Of a DNA stretch of 64,000 nt, positions 1 through 8,153 are shown piece after piece. Position 1 is the stretch's first letter. Each line of letters opens with the position of its first letter. Source of the DNA: Microbacterium psychrotolerans (GTDB lineage Bacteria > Actinomycetota > Actinomycetes > Actinomycetales > Microbacteriaceae); assembly GCF_031085295.1 (NCBI RefSeq), contig NZ_JAVFWO010000003.1:722063-786062 (forward strand), read 5' to 3'. The notes beneath the pieces are model-generated. The model made no database searches. It saw nothing but the letters and a program-made list of their open reading frames with translations, and was not told the DNA's origin. The translations under genes were made by a program, and so were the position numbers.

Positions 1-1375
1 GGTGCTCAAGCACGAGGCGATGTTCACGGAGCACTTCACGGAGCGTGGCTACACCGTCGACGTCGCCTACACCAGCGCCAACTACGGCTTCACGAACCCG
101 TCGCTGTTGGCGGCCGAAGCTCTGATCGACGCAGGCTGCCCAGTGCTTCGTCGTCGCCCGTTCGTCGAGTGGCCGCCCTTCCTGGACCGGCACTCGGTCA
201 TCGGTCGGTGGACCCTGGCCAGGGCGGCAAACCGTGGCTACCCCGTCGAGCTCGCGCTGCGGCATCTCGCCCGCAACGTCGCTCCTCGTGACCTCAACGC
301 CGACGCAGGTCTGTTCGATGTGCTCCCCGACATCGACGTCTCGTACGACGCGGAGCGACCATTCCGGATCGTCGTCACCGCGCACGTCTTCTACGAGGAG
401 ATGACCGACGAGATCCTGGACCTCGCGGACAGCCTGCCCGGCGGGTACGACCTCGTCGTGACCACGCCGACGGCCGAGAAGGCCGAAGCGATCGGTCGGA
501 TCATCGCCCAGCGCCCGTCTCGTGGCGAGGTCGACGTGCGCGTGGTGATCAACGATGGCCGCGACCAGAGCGCCTTCTTGATCGGATGCCGCGACGTGCT
601 CCTCAGCGACCGCTACGACCTCGTCGTCAAGCTGCACTCAAAGAAGACGCCCCAGGACGGCTTCAACGTGGGCCGGCACTTCAAATCACAGCAATTCGAC
701 AACCTGCTCGCGAGCCCCGGCTATGCCGCCAACCTGCTCGCACTGTTCCAGCGGGAGTCTGGACTCGGCCTCGTCTATCCGCCGATGATCCACATCGGCT
801 ACCCGTCGATGGGGCGTGGCTGGTGGTCGAACAAGCCCGGCTTCGAGAAGCTGGCCGCGGAACTCGGCATCCGTGTCCCGCTCGACGACATCTCGCCGCT
901 CGCGCCATACGGATCCATGTACATCGCGCGTCCGGAGGCCCTGCGACCGCTGGTTGAGCGCGAGTGGCGCTACGACGAGTTCGGCGGTGCGGAGGCCTAC
1001 CGCGATGGCGGCCTCGCTCACATCCTGGAGCGAATGCCGTCGTATGCGGCGGCAGAGCTCGGATTCCACACCCGCACGGCTGCTACCACCGAATACACCT
1101 CTATCTCGCATACCGCGTTCGAGTTCAATTTCGACGAGCTCTCCGCCACGACGCCCGGTTACACATACGAACAGATCCGCTTCATCCGCCGGGCAGGATA
1201 TGTCGGCCAGGGGCGCGCGCGTGACTTCCTGCGGATGTATCTGCGCCTCAACCACCCCGGTGCGGAGGGCAGGATCCTCGGGGCGTTCGAACCGGACCGC
1301 TTCTTCGGTCGCTGGGCGCGCCGCCTGCGTCACCCGCGCAACGCCTTCGCGGGGGCGCTGCGCCGAAGGCGATGA
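1..1375 (+). CDS. Rhamnan synthesis F (RgpF)-family protein, 5'-truncated
   Basis: The 457 visible residues resemble the C-terminal part of rhamnan synthesis F (RgpF) proteins, which take part in assembling rhamnose-rich wall polysaccharides. Family-like segments include a 'RIVVTAHVFYEEMTDEI' block, 'YDLVVKLHSKKTP' and 'GSMYIARPEALRPL'. A GTG stands at base 2, but RgpF proteins are usually longer (near 600 residues) and the first visible residues look like domain interior, so the gene very probably begins upstream of the window. The tail is Arg-rich. It ends 55 bp before an ABC exporter gene, and the setting (ABC exporter, rhamnosyltransferase-like GT2) fits a rhamnan-type polymer. The family call is reasonably sure; the sugar specificity is inference. 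Confidence 0.75.
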   Translation, partial: VLKHEAMFTEHFTERGYTVDVAYTSANYGFTNPSLLAAEALIDAGCPVLRRRPFVEWPPFLDRHSVIGRWTLARAANRGYPVELALRHLARNVAPRDLNADAGLFDVLPDIDVSYDAERPFRIVVTAHVFYEEMTDEILDLADSLPGGYDLVVTTPTAEKAEAIGRIIAQRPSRGEVDVRVVINDGRDQSAFLIGCRDVLLSDRYDLVVKLHSKKTPQDGFNVGRHFKSQQFDNLLASPGYAANLLALFQRESGLGLVYPPMIHIGYPSMGRGWWSNKPGFEKLAAELGIRVPLDDISPLAPYGSMYIARPEALRPLVEREWRYDEFGGAEAYRDGGLAHILERMPSYAAAELGFHTRTAATTEYTSISHTAFEFNFDELSATTPGYTYEQIRFIRRAGYVGQGRARDFLRMYLRLNHPGAEGRILGAFEPDRFFGRWARRLRHPRNAFAGALRRRR

Positions 1376-1406
1376 ACCCCGCGTCTGCCGCGCGCAATCG
1401 TGCGGC

Positions 1407-1412
1407 TATAGT
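1407..1412 (+). promoter_or_regulatory. Candidate -10 box before the first ABC exporter
   Basis: TATAGT lies in the 55-bp gap between the RgpF-like gene and the exporter, with a predicted leader of about 12 nt. No clear -35 is visible. It could give the exporter operon its own promoter. Confidence 0.4.
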
Positions 1413-1430
1413 TCTCTGGTCGACCCGATA

Positions 1431-2354
1431 GTGAGCACCCCCTTGGACACTTCTGCACGATTCGCACGGCTTGCGGCTGAGCCGTTCACCGTCGTCGACA
1501 CCCGCGGTCATCGCCCCCGCGGGCGCGGCGGCAAGCTCGGCGAGATCTTCTCGCGCCGCGAGCTTCTCAATCTCCTCGTCCGCCGTGATCTGCAGGCGCG
1601 CTACCGCGACAGCGCGCTCGGCTTCCTATGGACCGTGATCCGTCCGCTCATCCAGTTCCTGATGTACTACATCGTCCTGGGGCAGTTCCTCGGTGCCGCT
1701 CGTGGCATCGATCAGTTCGCGATCTACTTGTTCTCAGGACTCACGCTGTTCGCTTTCTTCAGCGACATGGTCTTCGGAGCCACGGGATCGATCATCGGCA
1801 ACGCTGGACTGGTCAAGAAGATCTATCTTCCGAGGGAGATCTTCCCGCTCGCGAGCGTCGGTGCGGCATCCTTCATGTTCTTCGTGCAGCTGGTGATCCT
1901 CTTCGTGGCGGCACTTGTCCTGAGCGCGCTGCCCGATCCGGTGCAGATGCTGTGGTTCTTTCCGTCCGTGGGTCTCATCCTTGTGTGGGGGCTCGCGATC
2001 GGGCTTCTTCTGGCCGCGCTGAACGTCTACCTCCGAGACATCCAGTACTTGACCGAGGTCGTCATGATGCTCGCGATGTGGGGGTCGCCGATCGTGTACT
2101 CGTGGCAGATGGTGAGCGATTCCATCGCGCGCTCCTCGCTGCCTGCGTGGGTTCTCGAGGTCTACGCGGCGAACCCGATCACGATCGGTGTCCTCGGCTT
2201 CCACAAGGCGTTCTGGAACGCCGGGACTCCGGCCGACTATCCCGACAACCTCGGTCTGCGGATGGCGATCGCCGGCGTGGTCGGTCTCGTGTTCCTCGTC
2301 ATCTCCCATCGTGCGTTCGTCCGCATGCAGGGCAACTTCGCTCAGGAGCTCTGA
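1431..2354 (+). CDS. ABC-2 polysaccharide exporter, membrane subunit (Wzm/TagG type)
   Basis: A 307-residue integral membrane protein of the ABC-2 permease family, the channel half of polysaccharide exporters such as Wzm or TagG. An N-terminal amphipathic stretch ('ELLNLLVRRDLQARYRDS') precedes about six hydrophobic segments. The motifs 'GFLWTVIRPLIQFLMYYIV', 'YLPREIFPLASV' and 'NVYLRDIQYLTEVVMML' are characteristic. The start is taken as GTG at 1431; the reading frame is open further upstream but that stretch overlaps the RgpF-like gene and looks noncoding. Its stop overlaps the ATG of the ATPase gene by one base, so the two are translationally coupled. The likely role is export of an undecaprenyl-linked glycan across the membrane. 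Confidence 0.9.
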   Translation: MSTPLDTSARFARLAAEPFTVVDTRGHRPRGRGGKLGEIFSRRELLNLLVRRDLQARYRDSALGFLWTVIRPLIQFLMYYIVLGQFLGAARGIDQFAIYLFSGLTLFAFFSDMVFGATGSIIGNAGLVKKIYLPREIFPLASVGAASFMFFVQLVILFVAALVLSALPDPVQMLWFFPSVGLILVWGLAIGLLLAALNVYLRDIQYLTEVVMMLAMWGSPIVYSWQMVSDSIARSSLPAWVLEVYAANPITIGVLGFHKAFWNAGTPADYPDNLGLRMAIAGVVGLVFLVISHRAFVRMQGNFAQEL

Positions 2355-3565
2355 TGCGCGCCACCACTCCGCGTCCCGACCTCGTCCGCCTCACCGACGT
2401 CAGCAAGCACTTCGTTGTACGCAAAGACAACAACCTCAAGGACCGCATCGTCTACTTCGGTCGCCTGGGGAATACTCACCGTCAGGACTTCATCGCGGTA
2501 GACGATGTGTCGCTGTCGATCGAGGCCGGTACGACCGTGGGCCTCATGGGTGCCAACGGTTCGGGTAAGAGCACTTTGCTCAAGCTCATCGGCGGTATCG
2601 TCTCGCCGTCCTCCGGCAAGATCGAGACCCGCGGTCGCATGGCGGCGCTGTTGGAGCTCGGTGCCGGATTCCACCCGGACCTCAGCGGCCGCGAGAACGT
2701 CTACCTCAATGCCTCGATCCTTGGTCTGACGCGCGACCAGATCGACGAGCAGTTCGATGCGATCGTCGCGTTCAGCGGCATCGGAGACTTCATCGACACG
2801 GCGGTGAAGTTCTACTCGTCCGGTATGTACGTGCGCCTCGCGTTCGCCGTCGCGGTGCACACCGACCCCGACATCCTGCTGGTCGACGAGGTGCTCGCGG
2901 TCGGCGACGAAGCGTTCCAGCGCAAGTGCATGGAGCGCATCGCACAGTTCCGTGAGGAGGGCCGCACGATCATCCTGGTCAGCCACTCCGCCCAGCAGGT
3001 GGCGGAGCTCTGCGATCGCGGCATCGTGCTCAGTGACGGCAAAGTCGTCTTCGACGGCGATACGAACGCGGCGATCGGCGCGCTTCGCGATGTGCTGGAC
3101 GGTCGTCGCGTGGGGGAGGCGCCGCCGGAGGGCACGATGCACCCCATCCAGGTCAAGCGCATCGAGCTCCTCGACACCGACGGAGAGCCGACTCGCACCG
3201 TGACGGCCGGCGCGCCTCTCACGATCCGCGTGCACGTTGATTCTCTGCGGCCGATCGAGCGGTGGGAGCTCGGCTTCAGCATCGACACTCCGCTGGGCCA
3301 CATGGCGCTGGCGAGCAACACGGAGGTGCTGGGCGTGCGCCTGGCCCCGATCTCGGGCCCGGTGCACGTGGATCTGCACATCGAGCAGGTCCACCTCGGG
3401 CCGGGACAGTACTACGTCAACGCCAACGCGGCCGGTGTCAGCGAGGAGAGCAGTCACGGGCTCATGCAGGGTGCGCTGTTCACCGTCACGAGCGAACACC
3501 CGACGTTCGGCAGCGTGGCCGCCGCGGTGACCGTCGACAGCGCCGGTAGCACTGACCGTGACTGA
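2354..3565 (+). CDS. ABC exporter ATPase with Wzt-type C-terminal domain
   Basis: A 403-residue ATPase partner of the preceding permease. The nucleotide-binding domain (residues 1 to about 250) has Walker A 'GANGSGKST' at 67-75, a 'YSSGM' signature and Walker B 'ILLVDEVLAVGD'. Residues about 260-395 form an extra beta-rich domain like the Wzt C-terminal domain, which in E. coli O8/O9a recognises a terminal modification on the finished chain. This length suggests export coupled to chain-end recognition, unlike the second ATPase in the window (246 residues, no extra domain). The gene overlaps its neighbours at both ends (1 bp and 8 bp), so it sits in a tight operon. The terminal modification recognised cannot be told from sequence. 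Confidence 0.9.
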   Translation: MRATTPRPDLVRLTDVSKHFVVRKDNNLKDRIVYFGRLGNTHRQDFIAVDDVSLSIEAGTTVGLMGANGSGKSTLLKLIGGIVSPSSGKIETRGRMAALLELGAGFHPDLSGRENVYLNASILGLTRDQIDEQFDAIVAFSGIGDFIDTAVKFYSSGMYVRLAFAVAVHTDPDILLVDEVLAVGDEAFQRKCMERIAQFREEGRTIILVSHSAQQVAELCDRGIVLSDGKVVFDGDTNAAIGALRDVLDGRRVGEAPPEGTMHPIQVKRIELLDTDGEPTRTVTAGAPLTIRVHVDSLRPIERWELGFSIDTPLGHMALASNTEVLGVRLAPISGPVHVDLHIEQVHLGPGQYYVNANAAGVSEESSHGLMQGALFTVTSEHPTFGSVAAAVTVDSAGSTDRD

Positions 3566-4424
3566 CGCTGCCGATCGCACGGCCGGGGTCGTCCTGGCCT
3601 ATCATCCGACCGAGGAGATCCGCGAGAATGTCGCGCGCCTGCTGACCCAGGTGCCGCGGGTCTACGTCGTGAACAACTCACCGGATGCCGCGTCTCGCGG
3701 CCTGCTCGCAGAACTCGGCGCAGAACGCGTCGAGGTCCTCGAGCAGGCGGGCAACGTCGGAGTTGCGGCCGGCTTCAATGCAGGAATGCGGGCGGCGCTC
3801 GACGCCGGGTTCGACTTCGTCTGGATCTTCGATCAGGACAGCACCGTCGCCGATGGGATGCTGGATGCCCTGCTCAGAGCGCAGGCACGCACCGATCTCA
3901 AGGTAGGGATCGTTGGACCGGCGTTACGCGCGGCCGAGACGGGCAACGTCTACGACGCTGACCGTGGGCAGGGGAGTGCGCCCATCGAAGCGCTCATCTC
4001 GTCGGGAGCGCTTTTCTCACGGCCGCTGCTCGACGACATCGGCTTACACGACGAAGCGTTGTTCATCGACTATGTCGACCACGACATCTCGCTGCGCGCG
4101 GGACGCGCCGGCTACACGAATCTCAAGGTGTTCGACACGCTTCTCGATCACCGGTTCGGCGACTCGCAGCCCGCCCGCTTCCTCTGGCGACAGGTGTACC
4201 TTTCGAACTACTCGCCGATGCGGCACTATTACACGTCACGTAACCGCGTCATCGTGGCACGGCGATTCGGTTACGGCCGGTGGCTGCGGGACGACATCCG
4301 CTTTGCGACCAAAGCCTGGGCGAAGGTGCTGTTCTGCGAGCGTGATCGTGCCGCCAAGCTCGGGGCATTCCTCCGCGGTCTCCGCGACGGCCTCCGTTAC
4401 CGAGGCCTTGATTCAGATCGGTGA
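3558..4424 (+). CDS. Glycosyltransferase family 2, rhamnosyltransferase-like
   Basis: A 288-residue GT-A fold enzyme. It begins at GTG, overlapping the ATPase gene by 8 bp. An N-terminal 'VVLAYHPTEEI' strand leads to the acidic donor-binding motif 'FDQDS' (residues 91-95), the form typical of RfbF-type rhamnosyltransferases. A downstream 'FIDYVDHDISLRA' block resembles the acceptor/base region of the same family. No transmembrane segment is evident apart from weak C-terminal hydrophobicity. It probably adds rhamnose from dTDP-L-rhamnose to a lipid-linked glycan on the cytoplasmic face. The dTDP-rhamnose genes are not in this window. GT2 family is certain; donor identity is inferred. Confidence 0.82.
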   Translation: MTDAADRTAGVVLAYHPTEEIRENVARLLTQVPRVYVVNNSPDAASRGLLAELGAERVEVLEQAGNVGVAAGFNAGMRAALDAGFDFVWIFDQDSTVADGMLDALLRAQARTDLKVGIVGPALRAAETGNVYDADRGQGSAPIEALISSGALFSRPLLDDIGLHDEALFIDYVDHDISLRAGRAGYTNLKVFDTLLDHRFGDSQPARFLWRQVYLSNYSPMRHYYTSRNRVIVARRFGYGRWLRDDIRFATKAWAKVLFCERDRAAKLGAFLRGLRDGLRYRGLDSDR

Positions 4425-4586
4425 TCCGCCAATAGTGTCGGAGAGCGCGGCACGACGTCGCACGGTCCAGCGCTGTGGGCGAGGTCCGCTCGCCTTCGGC
4501 TGGCGTTGTGGTCGGATAGACTGGAGCAGTCGAAGATCGCGCATGCCGCTGCCGACACGAATCCTCCCCTTCATGAAAGGCGTTTC
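4425..4586 (+). promoter_or_regulatory. Intergenic region with candidate promoter for the aminotransferase operon
   Basis: A 162-bp gap. A TAGACT box at 4517-4522 could be a -10 element, giving a leader of roughly 55-60 nt; no convincing -35 is seen. A short AAAGG ribosome-binding sequence (4576-4580) lies 6 nt before the ATG at 4587. No terminator hairpin stands out. Confidence 0.35.
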
Positions 4587-5717
4587 ATGCCGCACACGGT
4601 CGCGCTCGGCGAACCCACCGTCGGAGAGGCGGAACTCGACGCGGTGAGGCGCGTGTTCGAGTCGGGGTGGCTTTCTGGTGCAGGGCCTACCTGCCGGGAG
4701 TTCGAGTCGCGGTTCGCCGAGACGGCGGGCACGCAGCACGTGTTGACGACCAGCAATTGCGGTTCCGCCCTCCACCTGGCGCTTTCCGTTCTGGGCGCTG
4801 GCCCTGGTGACGAGGTCATCGTGGGCGACTACACGTTCCCCGCTACTGGGCACTCCGTGATGTGGACTGGTGCGACGCCCGTTTTCGCCGACATCCGTGC
4901 TGACATTTGGACTGTGGACCCGGCGGCGGTAGAGGCGGCCATCACGCCGCGGACCGTGGGAATCATCGCTGTCGATGTCTTCGGCCAACCGGCCGACTTC
5001 GATGAGTTGCGCGCCATCGCCGATCGGCACGGGCTCTGGCTCGTGGAAGATGCCGCGTGCTCAGCGGGAGCCTCGTACAAGGGCCGCCCGGCGGGCAGCC
5101 TGGCCGACATTGCCACATTCAGCTTCCACGGACGCAAGGGCATCACGGCGGGCGAGGGCGGTGCCCTGACCACCGATAACCTGCTGTGGGCAGACCACGC
5201 ACGCAAGTTGCACACCTATGGAATCGCGCCAGCGCTGACGCGAGAAGGCAGCACTGATCTGCCGATTCCCTCTTTCGATGAGGCGGGTTACAACTTCCGC
5301 ATGTCAGATATAGCCGCGGGAATCATGCTTGCTCAGCTGGACCGTCTGACCTCGCTCGTTTCGCATCGGGGGGAGATCGCCGCACTCTACGCCGACCGCT
5401 TGAAGCAGATCGAAGGAGTTACCGCTCCGGTCGCGCTCGAGGATCGTGTGCACCCCTGGCAGTCATACGTGATAACGCTCGCGCCAGGCGTCGATCGCGG
5501 TCGAGTCGCTCACCACATGCGTTCGAACGGTGTGCAATGCAACTTCGGAACGTACGCATCGCACGTCCAGCCCGTGTATCAGTTCGATGGCCAGCTGCCC
5601 GTTTCGGCCGACCTGTGGACACGCCATCTCGCGATCCCCATGCATGCGAATCTCACCGAAGCCGATGTCGATCGCGTCGTCGAGGTTCTGAGCGATTCGG
5701 TAACCGTGGCGCGCTGA
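4587..5717 (+). CDS. DegT/DnrJ/EryC1-family sugar aminotransferase
   Basis: A 376-residue PLP-dependent sugar aminotransferase of the DegT/DnrJ/EryC1/StrS family, which transaminates a keto sugar nucleotide using glutamate. The Schiff-base lysine is K184 in 'FSFHGRKGITAGEGG', and the PLP aspartate lies in 'LVEDAACSAGASYKG'. The C-terminal 'MHANLTEADVDRVVEVL' ends the fold normally. ATG 4587 is chosen over the longer open frame because of the AAAGG upstream and the start of family similarity. It is followed by an epimerase and a hexapeptide acyltransferase, so together they could make an N-acylated amino sugar nucleotide. The exact substrate is unknown. Confidence 0.88.
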   Translation: MPHTVALGEPTVGEAELDAVRRVFESGWLSGAGPTCREFESRFAETAGTQHVLTTSNCGSALHLALSVLGAGPGDEVIVGDYTFPATGHSVMWTGATPVFADIRADIWTVDPAAVEAAITPRTVGIIAVDVFGQPADFDELRAIADRHGLWLVEDAACSAGASYKGRPAGSLADIATFSFHGRKGITAGEGGALTTDNLLWADHARKLHTYGIAPALTREGSTDLPIPSFDEAGYNFRMSDIAAGIMLAQLDRLTSLVSHRGEIAALYADRLKQIEGVTAPVALEDRVHPWQSYVITLAPGVDRGRVAHHMRSNGVQCNFGTYASHVQPVYQFDGQLPVSADLWTRHLAIPMHANLTEADVDRVVEVLSDSVTVAR

Positions 5718-5754
5718 CGTCTACAAGAAAGCAACAGAAAGAGGTTCGTGAAGT

Positions 5755-6681
5755 ATGTCTGAGAAGAAGGTCTTCGTCGTCGGCGGTGCCGGCTTCATCG
5801 GACTCCACGTCGTAGATCGTCTGCTCGACGAGGGGTGGACAGTCCGCATCTTCGACAACATGGTCCGCGGTGATCGCGATCGTGCCAACGCCCTGGTGGC
5901 CACCGGTCGAGTGGACGTGGTCGATCAGGACATTCGCAACGGTGCGGCTGTGCTCGCGGCCATGAAGGGTTACGACTACGTCATCAACCTCGCGGCCGAT
6001 TCGATCAACAAGAGCGTCGCGGACCCGTACTCGTCGTTCGACATCAACGTGGTCGGCACCCACAATGTGGTCGCCGCGGCCGCGGCGCTCGGTGTCAAAC
6101 GCGTCGTCTACGCGTCGAGCGCTTCCGTGTACGGGGACCCCGAGAAGCTTCCGATGCACGAGGACGACCGGCTAAATCCGCTCACGCCGTACTGCATCGG
6201 AAAGCGCACCGGTGAGGACATCCTGGGATATTACCAGCGCCGTTCCGGTCTCTCCTGGATCGCTCTTCGCTTTTTCAACGTCTACGGCGAGGGCCAGAAG
6301 ACGACCGCGTACTACACGTCCGTCATCAACCACTTTGTCAACAGGCTGAAGCGCGGCGAGGCTCCTGTCATCGATGGCGAGGGCAAGCAGTCGATGGACT
6401 TCATCCACGTCACCGACATCGCTCGCGCCGTGGTTCTCTCGCTCACTTCCGAACAGGCGAACGTGCCGATCAACGTCGGCACTGGCATCGACACGACGGT
6501 CGAACAACTCGCGCGAATCCTCATCGCTGCGGTGGGGTCCGACGTCGAGCCCGAGTTCAACCCGCGCGACGTCCTGGTCTCCCGCCGGGCTGCCGACATC
6601 ACACGCGCCAAAGAGGTGCTCGGTTTCGAGGCGCTCGTCGACGTCAACGACGGCATGACGCGTCTCGTTCACAACTCCTGA
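5755..6681 (+). CDS. NAD-dependent sugar-nucleotide epimerase/dehydratase
   Basis: A 308-residue extended short-chain dehydrogenase of the UDP-glucose 4-epimerase/dehydratase group. It has the NAD motif 'GGAGFIG' (10-16), the serine region 'YASSASVYGD' and the catalytic Tyr146-x3-Lys150 in 'TPYCIGK'. It has no signal peptide and should act in the cytosol on an NDP-sugar. An AAAGAGG ribosome-binding sequence lies about 10 nt before the ATG. It sits between an aminotransferase and an acyltransferase with short gaps, consistent with one amino-sugar pathway. Whether it epimerises at C4 or dehydrates cannot be settled from motifs alone. Confidence 0.88.
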   Translation: MSEKKVFVVGGAGFIGLHVVDRLLDEGWTVRIFDNMVRGDRDRANALVATGRVDVVDQDIRNGAAVLAAMKGYDYVINLAADSINKSVADPYSSFDINVVGTHNVVAAAAALGVKRVVYASSASVYGDPEKLPMHEDDRLNPLTPYCIGKRTGEDILGYYQRRSGLSWIALRFFNVYGEGQKTTAYYTSVINHFVNRLKRGEAPVIDGEGKQSMDFIHVTDIARAVVLSLTSEQANVPINVGTGIDTTVEQLARILIAAVGSDVEPEFNPRDVLVSRRAADITRAKEVLGFEALVDVNDGMTRLVHNS

Positions 6682-6737
6682 CGCAGAACGCCTGCCGTGC
6701 GCGGATCGCTCCCCGCGCGGCAGGTGAAGGGAACATC

Positions 6738-7244
6738 ATGACAGGCGGTCTTCCGGGCAATCCCTACAACGAGCACGCTTGGGTGATTGGTGAGCCCGAT
6801 ATCGGGCACGGTACATGGATCGGTGCGTTCACGGTCATCGATGGTTCGGGAGGCCTGACGATCGGGACGGGTTGCGACATCTCGTCCGGGGTCCACATCT
6901 ACACGCACTCGAGCGCTCGCCGATGCGTCTCGGGACGATCGTACGGGGTGGTCGATCGTGCAGCTGTCGTGATCGGCGATCGGGTCTTCATCGGCGCCAA
7001 TGCCGTCATCAACATGGGGGTCACGATCGGCCCCGAGGCAGTCATCGGTGCCGGCGCGGTGGTCACGAAGGACGTTCCCGCTCGGTCGATCGTCGCGGGA
7101 GTACCTGGGCGGGTGATCGGCACCGTCGATCTGTCCGACCCAGGAGACCCGCAGCTCAGGTCAATGGGCGGGCCGGCAGCTCTCTCGCCAGCCAGCCCAT
7201 CGGCCTCACTCTTGAGCGAGCAGCCCTGCGATGACACGGTGTGA
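6738..7244 (+). CDS. Hexapeptide-repeat (left-handed beta-helix) acyltransferase
   Basis: A 168-residue protein with repeated [LIV]-G-x4 hexapeptides ('IGHGTWIGAFTVIDGSGG', 'VVIGDRVFIGANAVINMG', 'VTIGPEAVIGAGAVVTKD') forming a left-handed beta-helix. The likely catalytic histidine is in 'VHIYTHSS', as in Maa/WbbJ-type sugar O- or N-acetyltransferases. 'DVPARSIVAGVPGRVIG' is the usual end of the helix. The last 13 codons overlap the convergent oxidoreductase gene. Position after an aminotransferase and epimerase suggests acetylation of the amino sugar they make. Confidence 0.82.
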   Translation: MTGGLPGNPYNEHAWVIGEPDIGHGTWIGAFTVIDGSGGLTIGTGCDISSGVHIYTHSSARRCVSGRSYGVVDRAAVVIGDRVFIGANAVINMGVTIGPEAVIGAGAVVTKDVPARSIVAGVPGRVIGTVDLSDPGDPQLRSMGGPAALSPASPSASLLSEQPCDDTV

Positions 7245-8153
7245 GCCGAGGATCGACTCCCGCTCGGCATCAACGTCCGCTTCGCCCTGGATGAGATCGA
7301 CGAAGTGATCGAACTGCGCGGCGAGCGGCTCGCGCGCGTTGGTGATCTCGGGGATCTCGATCGACGTCTGTTGACGGTAGCCCCTCCCATCGTCTGTGGT
7401 CGTCGTTGCCGACACGTGGCGATAGATCGTCACATCCCGTCGTAGCAGGTCGATCTCGATGAGCCTATCCAGCTCGTGCACGGTCATCGTGCGATCCTTC
7501 TTCTGGCCGATACGGCTCGCCGAAGCCTGTGCCATTTGACCGTCGCCGAACAACAGCGTCGCTGAGGCGACGTCCTCCGCCTGGCTCACAGACGAAGGGT
7601 GGAAATAGCCGAACCCACCGGAACTGCTGACAGGGGCTGATCCGAAGAACCCGATCGCGAGGTCGACGTCGTGGATCAGGAGGTCCCAAGCGACACCGGT
7701 CTTGATGCGCGGCGCGTACGGTGAATGACGCGTGGACGTGATGTGGACCGGTGCATCGATCATGTGACGTGCAGTGAGCACCGCCGGATTGAAGCGCTCG
7801 AGGAGCCCGCACAGCAGCGGAACCCGCGCTGCCGCGGACAATTCGACGATCTCCCGCGACCGCTCGTAGTCGTTGACGACGGGCTTCTCCACCAGCAGCG
7901 GAACGCCGGCGGCGATGACCTCCTTGGCCAGCCCGTAATGGGCCTCCGTGGAGGCAGCGACGATGACCGCGTCCACGCCGTCGAGGTCGCCCAGTGAGTC
8001 GGTCCATCGGGCACCGTACCGCTCGGCGACGGACGTGCCCGATGGTTCATAAGCATCCACCACGCGTGCGAGCCGCGCACGGCCGGATGAGGAGACTACT
8101 CGCGCGTGGTATGAGCCCATCGTGCCGGCACCGATCAAAGCGACGTTCAGCAT
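7206..8153 (-). CDS. Gfo/Idh/MocA oxidoreductase (GnnA- or WbpB-like)
   Basis: A 315-residue NAD(P)-dependent oxidoreductase. The N-terminal Rossmann fold carries 'VALIGAGTMGSYHARVV', the hallmark 'EKP' is in 'PLLVEKPVV', and the catalytic-region motif is 'WDLLIHDVDLAIGF'. Members paired with a DegT aminotransferase oxidise a UDP-sugar C3 hydroxyl: GnnA acts on UDP-GlcNAc and WbpB/WlbA on UDP-GlcNAc-uronate. Two overlapping starts are possible: ATG at 8153, touching the upstream stop, or GTG at 8156. Both imply coupling to the aminotransferase gene just upstream on the same strand. The 3' end runs 39 bp into the convergent acyltransferase gene. Which of the two substrates applies is open. Confidence 0.85.
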   Translation of the reverse strand: MLNVALIGAGTMGSYHARVVSSSGRARLARVVDAYEPSGTSVAERYGARWTDSLGDLDGVDAVIVAASTEAHYGLAKEVIAAGVPLLVEKPVVNDYERSREIVELSAAARVPLLCGLLERFNPAVLTARHMIDAPVHITSTRHSPYAPRIKTGVAWDLLIHDVDLAIGFFGSAPVSSSGGFGYFHPSSVSQAEDVASATLLFGDGQMAQASASRIGQKKDRTMTVHELDRLIEIDLLRRDVTIYRHVSATTTTDDGRGYRQQTSIEIPEITNAREPLAAQFDHFVDLIQGEADVDAERESILGSHRVIAGLLAQE

